From positions 1-64,000 of the forward strand of contig JAXDBS010000095.1 in NCBI GenBank assembly GCA_034678545.1: DNA of 64,000 nucleotides, in the 5' to 3' direction. The DNA comes from UBA5614 sp034678545. GTDB taxonomy: Bacteria; Cloacimonadota; Cloacimonadia; Cloacimonadales; Cloacimonadaceae. Both the position numbers and the translations under genes were made by a program. Every line of letters starts with the position of its first letter. Position 1 is the stretch's first letter. The notes below the pieces were generated by a model. That model had not been told where the DNA came from and did no database searches. It saw only the letters and a program-made list of their open reading frames with translations. This document shows positions 49,690-56,720 of this stretch, one piece after another.

Positions 49690-52600
49690 TCAGGGTCGGG
49701 ATGCCTGATCCGATCGCCTGCCTTTTCCTGATCTCTCTTCAAAGTAGGAATAAACAACCGGTATCAGAACCAGCGTGATCAGGGTTGAACTGAGCAATCC
49801 TCCGACCACAGCCCGGGCCAGGGGGGCCTGCGCTTCGCCGCCTTCGCCCAGGCCGATGGCCATGGGGAGCAGTCCCAGCATCGTTGTGCTGGCTGTCATC
49901 AGGACAGGGCGCAAGCGCCGCCTGCCCGCCTCTTCAATGGCAGCATGCACATTCATGCCGTCCCGCCGGCGCAGCAGATTCATGGTATCAACCAGCAGAA
50001 TCGCGTTGTTGACCACAATTCCAGCCAGCATAATGATCCCTATATAGGATTGGATATTGAAAGTGGTCCCGGTCAGGAACAGGATCAGGACAACTCCGAT
50101 GATGGCGAAGGGAACGGAGAACATGACGACAAAGGGATCCCGCAGGGATTCATACTGGCTGGCCATGACCATATAGACCAGGATCAGGGCCAGCACAAAG
50201 CCCAGGAGCAGTTCCCGGAAGGACTTCTGCTGTTCCTCGTAATCTCCGCCAAAGACCACGGCAAAATCCTCGGGAATGGCCACTCCCCTGAGTTTGGTCC
50301 TGACCTCGCTGATGACGGATCCCATGTCCCGGCCGCCGATATTGGCATTGATGGAAGAAATTCTCTCCTGGTCCTGGCGTTCGATTTCGACCGCTCCCAA
50401 GCCGGATTTCAGGGTGACAGCGTTGCGTAGCACTACCGGTTGCCCCTGCTGATTGGTGATGGTAAGATTCAGGACCTCTTCCAGGCTTTGTTTATCCTCG
50501 TCCTCAACCTGCATCAGAATTGTGAATTCCTTGCCGCCCTCGCGGTAAACTCCCGCGTTGGAACCTGACAGCACTATCTGCAGCATGCGGGCGATCTGCT
50601 GCACGCTCAGACCCAGCTCCGCGGCTTTTTCCCTGTCCACAACGACCAGTTCCTCAGGCGTTCCGGTGGAACGGCTGATGTTGCTGTCAGTTACGCCTTC
50701 CACGGAATCAACGATCTTTTTGATCTGGCGGGCCAGCCGGGAGGCTTTCTCCAGGTCGTGGCCCCGGATGATTATCTCCAGCCGTCCGGCAGAGCCTTGC
50801 AGAGCGCGGAATGCCATCATGGTCGAGACGGCGAAGACGCGGACCTTGGTCCCCGGCAGGCTGCCCAGTAGTTTTCTCAATTGGTTGCCGACCTCTTCGC
50901 TGGAACGCTTTCTCTCTGCCAGGGGGACCAGCGAAATCCTCATGGAACCGGTGTGCGACAAGGCGGCGCCCCAGCCTCCGCCCCCTGTGGAACTCACCAT
51001 GTTTTTGATTTCGGGAACAGCCTTGGCGGCGATCGCTTCGATTTCCTTCATCCGGGCATCAGTGATCTCCAGTTTGGTCCCTGTTTCCAGTTCGACGTTG
51101 ACGCGGATCTCGCCCTCGTCGGTCTCCGGCATCAGCTCAGACCCCACCAGCGGGATCAGCAGCAGGCTCAGGCCCAGCGCCGCTATTGCCGATACGGCTG
51201 TGATCATCCTGTGCCTGAGCGCCAGGTGCAGCAGCTGTTTATAATTGTTTTCCAGGTTGGTGAAGAATCTGCCTGTGGCATGAAATATCCTGTCTCTGAT
51301 ACTCTCCCGGGAGGTGGAATCGGAATTGTTAACGGTCAGCAGTTTGCTGGCCAGGACCGGAACGATGGTCAGGGCCGTTATCATGGAACAGAAAATGGAA
51401 AATGCCACCACATAGGATAGCTGTTTAAACATGACTCCGGACATGCCCCGCATGAAGATCAGAGGCAGGAAAACCACGATAGTCGTGATCGTGGCCGCAA
51501 TGATCGGGGCCGTCACTTCCCTGGAGCCTTCGATGGCAGCCTGTTTCCGGACCAAGCCCTGCTCCCGCAGGCGATAGATGTTTTCCAGCACCACGATCGA
51601 ATTGTCCAGCAGCATGCCCACGCCCAGCGCCAGGCCTCCCAGGGTCATGATATTGAGAGTGAAACCGCTGAAGTACAGCAGGCCGAAAGTCGCTATGATG
51701 GAGATGGGGATTGCCGTGGAGATGATCGCCGTGCTTCTGACGTTGCGCAGGAAGATCAGCAGGACGATGATGGCCAGCAGGCCTCCGAACACAGCTGCCA
51801 GGCCCACATTGCGGATGGAGCGGCGGATATAAACGGAGCTGTCGTTGATGGTGACAAGTTTTACCTGCCGGATGTCGGCATTGATCCTTTCCACCTCGGC
51901 CAGGGCGGCTTTGGCGACTGCCACCGTATTGGTTCCTGATTGCTTGTTGATCGAGATCTGGATCCCCGGCACTCCGTTGACTCTTGTGTGGCGGGTGATC
52001 CTGGTCCAGGCGTCATCCACTTGCGCAAGCTGGCTCAACGTTATGACGCTGCCGCCCCGCTCTAAAACCACGCAGTTTTCCAGTTCTTCAAGACTGTTGA
52101 ATTCGCCGGGGGTGCGGATCACGATTTCTTTGTTGCCGGATATGACCGATCCGGCCGGCAGGTTGATGTTGGCGGCTTTGATCGCGGAGATTATCTGGTC
52201 CAGCGGCACTTTCAGGGCCTTGATCTTATCCGGGTCCAGATTGATATGAATTTCGCGTTCCAGACCTCCCCGGACGCTGATGGCCGCCACCCCCGGGACA
52301 CGCTCCAGCCTGTATTGGATCTGGTTGTCGATCAGTTGCCTGAGCTGCAGCGGGGGCAGATTGCTGGTAACACCCAGCATCAGGATGGGCGTGGCCGATA
52401 GGTCAAACTTGAACAGGACCGGTCGGGAGGTTTCATCCGGCAAAGCTGAGATCACCCTGTCCAGCCTGTCTCGCACGTCGTTGGAGGCCGTGTCCAGGTT
52501 GGTGCCCCAGTTGAAGGAGATGCGCACGCTGCTGTTGCCTTCGCTGCTTTCTGATTCGATCGATTCGACTCCCGGCACGGCTGCCAGGGACTGCTCGATC

Positions 52601-52797
52601 GGACGGGTCACCAGTTCCTCCATTTCCTCCGGACTGGCGTTGCCGTAGCTGGTCGAGACGCTCAGGGATGGGAAGGTGACGTCCGGCATCAGGTCTATGG
52701 GAAGGCGCAGGAAGGCTATCCCCCCCAGTATGATTACGATCAAAGTCAGCATGATCGTGAAGACGGGGCGATTGACTGCCAGTTCGGAAAGGCTCAT
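49690..52797 (-). CDS. RND efflux transporter permease (HAE1-like)
   Basis: A 1035-residue RND pump subunit, full length, with twelve predicted membrane helices and two large periplasmic loops. Early family blocks are LAVNRPVFTIMLTLIVIILG and LPIDLMPDVTFPSLSVSTSY. In helix 4, GMLLDNSIVVLENI has Asp-Asn where AcrB has an Asp-Asp pair. In helix 10, GIVVNNAILLVDTMN has Asn where AcrB has the Lys of the proton relay. This layout resembles the SwrC/YerP-like group rather than AcrB. It overlaps the adaptor gene by four bases. The substrate (drugs, lipids or metabolites) cannot be told. Confidence 0.95.
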   Translation of the reverse strand: MSLSELAVNRPVFTIMLTLIVIILGGIAFLRLPIDLMPDVTFPSLSVSTSYGNASPEEMEELVTRPIEQSLAAVPGVESIESESSEGNSSVRISFNWGTNLDTASNDVRDRLDRVISALPDETSRPVLFKFDLSATPILMLGVTSNLPPLQLRQLIDNQIQYRLERVPGVAAISVRGGLEREIHINLDPDKIKALKVPLDQIISAIKAANINLPAGSVISGNKEIVIRTPGEFNSLEELENCVVLERGGSVITLSQLAQVDDAWTRITRHTRVNGVPGIQISINKQSGTNTVAVAKAALAEVERINADIRQVKLVTINDSSVYIRRSIRNVGLAAVFGGLLAIIVLLIFLRNVRSTAIISTAIPISIIATFGLLYFSGFTLNIMTLGGLALGVGMLLDNSIVVLENIYRLREQGLVRKQAAIEGSREVTAPIIAATITTIVVFLPLIFMRGMSGVMFKQLSYVVAFSIFCSMITALTIVPVLASKLLTVNNSDSTSRESIRDRIFHATGRFFTNLENNYKQLLHLALRHRMITAVSAIAALGLSLLLIPLVGSELMPETDEGEIRVNVELETGTKLEITDARMKEIEAIAAKAVPEIKNMVSSTGGGGWGAALSHTGSMRISLVPLAERKRSSEEVGNQLRKLLGSLPGTKVRVFAVSTMMAFRALQGSAGRLEIIIRGHDLEKASRLARQIKKIVDSVEGVTDSNISRSTGTPEELVVVDREKAAELGLSVQQIARMLQIVLSGSNAGVYREGGKEFTILMQVEDEDKQSLEEVLNLTITNQQGQPVVLRNAVTLKSGLGAVEIERQDQERISSINANIGGRDMGSVISEVRTKLRGVAIPEDFAVVFGGDYEEQQKSFRELLLGFVLALILVYMVMASQYESLRDPFVVMFSVPFAIIGVVLILFLTGTTFNIQSYIGIIMLAGIVVNNAILLVDTMNLLRRRDGMNVHAAIEEAGRRRLRPVLMTASTTMLGLLPMAIGLGEGGEAQAPLARAVVGGLLSSTLITLVLIPVVYSYFEERSGKGRRSDQASRP

Positions 52798-53999
52798 GGC
52801 CTGGCCCCGCGTTTGTCCGGCTTGCCTGGATTGTTATTGTTCTGCGCCAGGCTGATGCTGCCTCCGTCCTGCAGCTGTTCCTGACCCAGGATGACAATCT
52901 CTCCAGACAGTTCAGGTTCCACCACTTCGGCGTTTTGCGCGTCCCGGATGCCGGTTTTCAACGGAACGAACCTGGCGGTCAGTTTTTCTTTGTCAGCCAA
53001 AAAAACTCCCTGTTGGCCGTCGCGCTCGACCAAAGCCGCCAAGGGGACCACAGGCACGTCCTTGTGTTCGGAATATATGATCGAGACCCGGACGAACATG
53101 CCCGGCTTGAGCAGGCCATCAGGATTGGGAATTTCAATTTCGGCCCGGGCCTGTCTGGACGACTCCTGCAATACGGGCGCCAGCCTGGCCAGCCGGCCCG
53201 GAAAAATCTTATCCGGATAGGCGTCAGTTGTTATGTCCACCGCCTGGTCGGCGCGGATACGGACATAATCCTTTTCTATGACGTCGATCTCTGCGGTTAC
53301 GGAGCTGTTGTCAACCAGGGTCAGGATTGGGGTGTTGGCTGTCAAAATGTCTCCCTCGTCGGCGAAGATCTCTCCCACCAGGCGGGTCTTGCCGCCGCCG
53401 GACCAGGAGGCTTTTATTTTTGTATACGAATATTGGATCTCGGCTTTGGTCAGGGCGGCCTGGGCTTTCCTTACTTCTGCCAGGGCAATTTCGTGTTTGG
53501 CCCGGGTTGCGGCATAATCGGCATCAGCTTTATCCATTGCCCCCTGGGATTCGTAGTTTTGTTCAAACAACCGTTTTACGGTCTGCCAGGCGCCTTCCTC
53601 AGCTTTCATCGCCAGGCGCAACTGCTCCACCTGGGCCTGGGCAACTGCCAGAGCTGCGCGGTTTTGTTCCAACTCCTGCTGGTAAAGGGAAGCGTCCATT
53701 TCTGCGATGACCTGGCCATTGCTTACTCTGTCGCCCAGATGTACCAGCAGCCTTTCCAGCCTGCCGGACAACTGGGGCGCCACAGTGTAGGTGGCATTGG
53801 ATTTAAGTGAGCCGCCAAATCTTCCAACATCCTGCATGGCCGCCAGGCGCACCGGCGCAGTCTCGACTGGAACGGTGAATCTGTCTCTGGGCTTTCCGCC
53901 GGGTCCGGCTTCCGCCTTTTTATCTGATACCGTCTGTATTATCCGCCAGCCGATCAGGGCCACCAGTACAATCACAACGATCCACAGTACCTTTTTCAT
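52794..53999 (-). CDS. RND efflux periplasmic adaptor (membrane fusion protein)
   Basis: A 401-residue adaptor. An N-terminal membrane anchor (MKKVLWIVVIVLVALIGWRII) precedes the lipoyl/hairpin region: QLSGRLERLLVHLGDRVSNG, the coiled-coil hairpin with QQELEQNRAALAVAQAQVEQ, then the barrel and the membrane-proximal domain ending in EQLQDGGSISLAQ. It links the RND pump to an outer-membrane channel. No TolC-like gene is present in the window. AGGAG precedes the ATG. It is the first gene of the pump operon, 354 bases downstream of the CARF/sigma-54 regulator. Confidence 0.93.
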   Translation of the reverse strand: MKKVLWIVVIVLVALIGWRIIQTVSDKKAEAGPGGKPRDRFTVPVETAPVRLAAMQDVGRFGGSLKSNATYTVAPQLSGRLERLLVHLGDRVSNGQVIAEMDASLYQQELEQNRAALAVAQAQVEQLRLAMKAEEGAWQTVKRLFEQNYESQGAMDKADADYAATRAKHEIALAEVRKAQAALTKAEIQYSYTKIKASWSGGGKTRLVGEIFADEGDILTANTPILTLVDNSSVTAEIDVIEKDYVRIRADQAVDITTDAYPDKIFPGRLARLAPVLQESSRQARAEIEIPNPDGLLKPGMFVRVSIIYSEHKDVPVVPLAALVERDGQQGVFLADKEKLTARFVPLKTGIRDAQNAEVVEPELSGEIVILGQEQLQDGGSISLAQNNNNPGKPDKRGARP

Positions 54000-54352
54000 T
54001 GGTTACTCCTGTCTGATGCATTAATATTCAACCCGTTCCGGATACCTCAGCATGGGTGTTAAATGGTTTGCATTTTTCTATCCAATCTGGCTGTTTTCCG
54101 GTCAAGCTTTTTCTGAGACCGGATGTTGTTGTCTCGTATCAAAGGATGTTTTTCGCTTTCTTCTGCCGATTTCTCAGTGAAGGATATAACTTCAGGCTGG
54201 AATCTTGATGTCGATCGGAATCCTGTTTTTCTGGTATAATTGAAACATTGATTTCTATATTAGTCAATCCCATCTGGATATTCTGTTGGCAGCCAGCCAA
54301 TTTACTGGCTGGTTGGGAGGGATGCTGCCAGGAAACTCCTCAGGCGTTGATT
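54000..54352. other. intergenic region before the RND pump operon
   Basis: A 353-base gap. It contains the candidate promoter elements at 54069-54100 and a 7-bp hairpin (CCAGCCA 54293-54299 with TGGCTGG 54306-54312, loop ATTTAC) without a T-run. I see no gene. Confidence 0.55.
54069..54084 (-). promoter_or_regulatory. weak sigma-54 (-24/-12)-like element before the RND operon
   Basis: On the minus strand TGGATAGAAAAATGCA has the invariant GG and GC exactly ten bases apart, plus the flanking T and the TGCA end. The inner CAC of the consensus TGGCACG is missing. It ends about 70 bases before the adaptor start codon. It overlaps an alternative sigma-70 reading (TTGACC, 17-base spacer, GATAGA), so the assignment is only a hypothesis. 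Confidence 0.3.
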
Positions 54353-55888
54353 TCACTGGATACCCAGCGCCTTTAACCTCGCCCGGAACGTATGCGGCTG
54401 CAGTTTGAGCAGGCGGGCGGCACGGGAGGCGTTGCCGCGGGCTTTGCTGAGCGCGGCGCGGTAGTAGAGGGGCAGGATCTCCTTTTCCAGGTCGATCCCG
54501 TCGTCCGGGATGGAGATGGAAACTTCAGGTCCGTCGGTGACGCTTTTGCATTCTATGTCCTCTGGCCGGATGGTATCGTTCTTGCAGTTGATGCAGGCGA
54601 TCTGGATGATGTTGCGCAGTTCGCGCACGTTGCCCTTCCAGGTATGGGCCAGCAGGATCTTTTCCGCGGGCGGGGAGAGCTTTTTCTGCGTCTGGTGCTG
54701 GTGGTTGAAGAGCCGGATGAAGTGCCCGGCCAGCAGCAGGATGTCCGTGCCGCGAGTGCGCAGGGGCGGCAGGCCGATCTCATAATTGACGATGCGGTAA
54801 AACAAGTCTTCCCGGAATTTGCCTTCGTACACCAGGTCACGCAGGTTTCTGTTGCTGGCGGTCAGCAGCCTCACGTTGACCTTGGCGACGCGCCCGCCCA
54901 CAGGAGTGATCTCGCCGCTTTCCAGCACCCGCAGCAGCTTCACCTGCATGCTCAGGGGCAGGTCCGCCACCTCGTCCAGGAAGAGGGTGCCGGTGTCCGC
55001 GTCCTTGAAATAGCCGGGATGGTCGGCAATAGCGCCCGTGAAGGAACCTTTTCTATGGCCGAAGAATTCGCTTTCGAACAGGTTTTCGCTGATGGAGCCG
55101 CAGTTCACCGGGATGAAGGGTTTCATTTTCCGGATGCTCTGCCGGTGGATGAGCCGGGCCACGACCTCTTTGCCGGTGCCGCTTTCCCCGCTGATGTGGA
55201 CGGGCAGGTCATACCTGGAGATGGTGTTGATCATGTTCTTGACGCTCTGGATGGAGTCGCAGTTGCCGATAAAATTCTCAAACTCATGCTCGACCATCTG
55301 CTTCAGCATCACGTTTTCCCGGCTCAGGCGGGTGGCCTCCACCACTATGTAATCAATGGCCTCTTCTTTTTCCACCCCGGTTTTTTTGCGGGTGTCGCGC
55401 GGGCTTTCCAGAGAGTAACAGACACGCTCCATCTGGGGAAAGTCATTGAGGCGGAAGGAGATCGGCGTGACGCCCTGCTCCCGGGAACTTTGGATCAGTT
55501 CCGCTTGGATGATCCCGCCCTGCTTGAGCAGCACCCAGCAGGAATGCATGGTGGGCGTGCCCGAGGTGACAGACACGGTGAACTGCGTTGTTTTGGGATT
55601 TTCCTTTTTCAGGATGTTGGTCACGGCATTGTACATGGCGGGATAGACCAGGTTGTAATCGATGGGGTCCAGCGTCACTGCCGGTTCAAAGAACACCTGC
55701 AGGGCGGGGAACTTCGCCTTGCACCAGTCACGGATCTCGTAAGCGTGCTCCAGGTAGGCTTCCTTGTTGAACAGGATGTAGAGCGCGTCAAAGGGCCGCT
55801 CCCTCAGGATGCTGACAATGGCGCCCTCCTTCCCTTCGCTCAGGTAGCAGTCATTGTTCCCGATAAAACTCAACAATGCTTTCTTCAT
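54353..55888 (-). CDS. sigma-54-dependent activator with N-terminal CARF-like sensor domain (RtcR-like)
   Basis: A 511-residue regulator, started at 55888 (MKKALLSFIGNND); an ATG five codons upstream is possible. Residues 1 to about 160 form a CARF-like domain: LLSFIGNND at the start, an FDALYILF strand, then VSVTSGTPTMHSCWVLL (105-121) and IIQAELIQSS (126-135), which parallels the corresponding segment of RtcR. An AAA+ sigma-54 domain follows, with Walker A GESGTGKE (234-241), GSFTGA (281-286; a variant of GAFTGA) and TLFLDEV (301-307). A Fis-type helix-turn-helix ends it (ASRAARLLKLQPHTFRARLK). It probably senses an RNA end or cyclic nucleotide and activates sigma-54 promoters. No rtcA or rtcB is nearby. 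Confidence 0.9.
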   Translation of the reverse strand: MKKALLSFIGNNDCYLSEGKEGAIVSILRERPFDALYILFNKEAYLEHAYEIRDWCKAKFPALQVFFEPAVTLDPIDYNLVYPAMYNAVTNILKKENPKTTQFTVSVTSGTPTMHSCWVLLKQGGIIQAELIQSSREQGVTPISFRLNDFPQMERVCYSLESPRDTRKKTGVEKEEAIDYIVVEATRLSRENVMLKQMVEHEFENFIGNCDSIQSVKNMINTISRYDLPVHISGESGTGKEVVARLIHRQSIRKMKPFIPVNCGSISENLFESEFFGHRKGSFTGAIADHPGYFKDADTGTLFLDEVADLPLSMQVKLLRVLESGEITPVGGRVAKVNVRLLTASNRNLRDLVYEGKFREDLFYRIVNYEIGLPPLRTRGTDILLLAGHFIRLFNHQHQTQKKLSPPAEKILLAHTWKGNVRELRNIIQIACINCKNDTIRPEDIECKSVTDGPEVSISIPDDGIDLEKEILPLYYRAALSKARGNASRAARLLKLQPHTFRARLKALGIQ

Positions 55889-55938
55889 ATATCTTTCTCC
55901 CAATTCAGATTGTCAGTCTGCATAGAGATGCATTCTGG

Positions 55939-55962
55939 TGTCAAGCGCGATTTTTCGCTTGA
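55939..55962 (-). promoter_or_regulatory. -35 box and overlapping inverted repeat upstream of the CARF/sigma-54 regulator
   Basis: TCAAGCG (55941-55947) and CGCTTGA (55956-55962) form a perfect 7-bp inverted repeat with an 8-base loop. On the minus strand one arm runs into a TTGACA at 55944-55939, which could be the regulator's -35 box about 50 bases before the start codon. A dimeric protein bound here would block it. Confidence 0.4.
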
Positions 55963-56140
55963 TAGAAAAATGCTCCGAATAACATGGCTCGGTCCGATGA
56001 TTCCGAGGTTTGATCATTCCCCTGCCGGAGGGGAGCCAATCCTGGATTTGCCAAAACTGTGTAATTATTAAGGTAACTCCATCTATATCAATGTGTTCTG
56101 CTATGCAATATCCCCAGCCTCAACTTTTCATTTCCCCCTT

Positions 56141-56155
56141 TGGCCCTTGCTTGCA
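56141..56155 (+). promoter_or_regulatory. near-consensus sigma-54 element, spacing one base short
   Basis: TGGCCCTTGCTTGCA resembles TGGCACG-N4-TTGCA, but GG and GC are nine rather than ten bases apart. Sigma-54 is strict on spacing, so it may be non-functional. It lies directly before the repeat array at 56157. Confidence 0.25.
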
Positions 56156-56156
56156 C

Positions 56157-56208
56157 TACGGACCCATTACGGACCCAATACGGACTTTATCCGTATTGGG
56201 TCCGTAAT
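56157..56208. repeat. tandem 11-bp repeat with perfect 19-bp inverted repeat
   Basis: TACGGACCCAT (56157-56167), TACGGACCCAA (56168-56178) and the partial TACGGAC (56179-56185) are direct repeats. The left arm ATTACGGACCCAATACGGA (56166-56184) is the exact reverse complement of 56190-56208, around the loop CTTTA. No T-run follows. The array is unlike the A/B/C repeat family and unique in this window. Confidence 0.75.
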
Positions 56209-56357
56209 GCTAACAGGGGCGGAGCGGATAACACACTGGATTAGTAGAAATTTGCGGCGGCCAAGCTGCAGGAATATGCTTGACAGGATGAGCCCGGCCG
56301 GCTCAATATAAATCTGCTGGATAGCCGGGAACAGCGTGTGAACTGATTTCAGCGGTC

Positions 56358-56386
56358 TTGACAGACGCATAGGATTATGCGTTAAA
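56358..56386 (+). promoter_or_regulatory. promoter with operator-like inverted repeat in its spacer
   Basis: TTGACA (56358-56363), a 17-base spacer and GTTAAA (56381-56386). The spacer holds ACGCATA-GGAT-TATGCGT (56365-56382), a perfect 7-bp inverted repeat. This placement is typical of a repressor or MerR-like activator site. It would transcribe toward the 56721 gene. Confidence 0.45.
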
Positions 56387-56499
56387 CGGATAGCGGGACG
56401 GCCTGAACCGGATTTGGCGTGCTCGAGCGGCCGGGGGGGCAGTCCTGGTGTCAGCTTGGACATAATGTTTTGAAGTTAATCTTGATTTGGGAGCAAGCA

Positions 56500-56708
56500 T
56501 GGGAAAGAAAAAACTGTTTTTATGGCTGGCCCCGGGCGCCGGAGCCCTGGCAGGCAATCTAGTCCGGCACGAGGCCTTTGAATTCACCAGGCCGGAGGGG
56601 GGAGACCGACTCTGTACTCGAACGGTGACGAATTCTGAACAGCGGATCAGTATATTATATAATCATACAGAACCATCCCTGAAATTATTGAAAGTGATAA
56701 AGAAGTAG
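56500..56708 (+). CDS. possible small protein upstream of the giant surface protein
   Basis: A 69-codon frame starting MGKKKLFLWLAPGAGALAG, with GGGAG five bases before the ATG and a promoter 110 bases upstream. I do not recognise it, and the composition is not clearly that of a real protein. It could equally be the 5' leader of the 56721 gene, which starts 12 bases later. Treat it as doubtful. Confidence 0.25.
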
Positions 56709-56720
56709 AAGGAGTTTTAT

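Larger units (their letters stand above)
55889..56499. other. non-coding region upstream of the regulator and the giant gene
   Basis: About 610 bases without a convincing gene. It contains the regulator promoter with overlapping inverted repeat (55939-55962), a sigma-54-like element one base short (56141-56155), a direct and inverted repeat array (56157-56208), and a promoter with an operator-like repeat in its spacer (56358-56386). Confidence 0.6.

Noticed and set aside
54293..54312. Hairpin after the CARF/sigma-54 gene considered as a terminator
   Set aside because: The 7-bp stem is good, but no T-run follows on the minus strand.
54392..56071. 559-codon plus-strand frame opposite the CARF/sigma-54 regulator
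   Set aside because: The minus-strand protein has unmistakable AAA+ and helix-turn-helix motifs. The antisense frame is Gly/Asp/Val-rich with no family features and runs on into non-coding sequence.
56157..56208. Tandem and inverted repeats considered as a CRISPR array
   Set aside because: Units of 11 bp are directly adjacent with no spacers, and no cas gene is nearby.
56563..56580. GGCACG-containing stretch before the giant gene considered as a sigma-54 site
   Set aside because: The -12 half reads TTTGA with no GC at the required distance.
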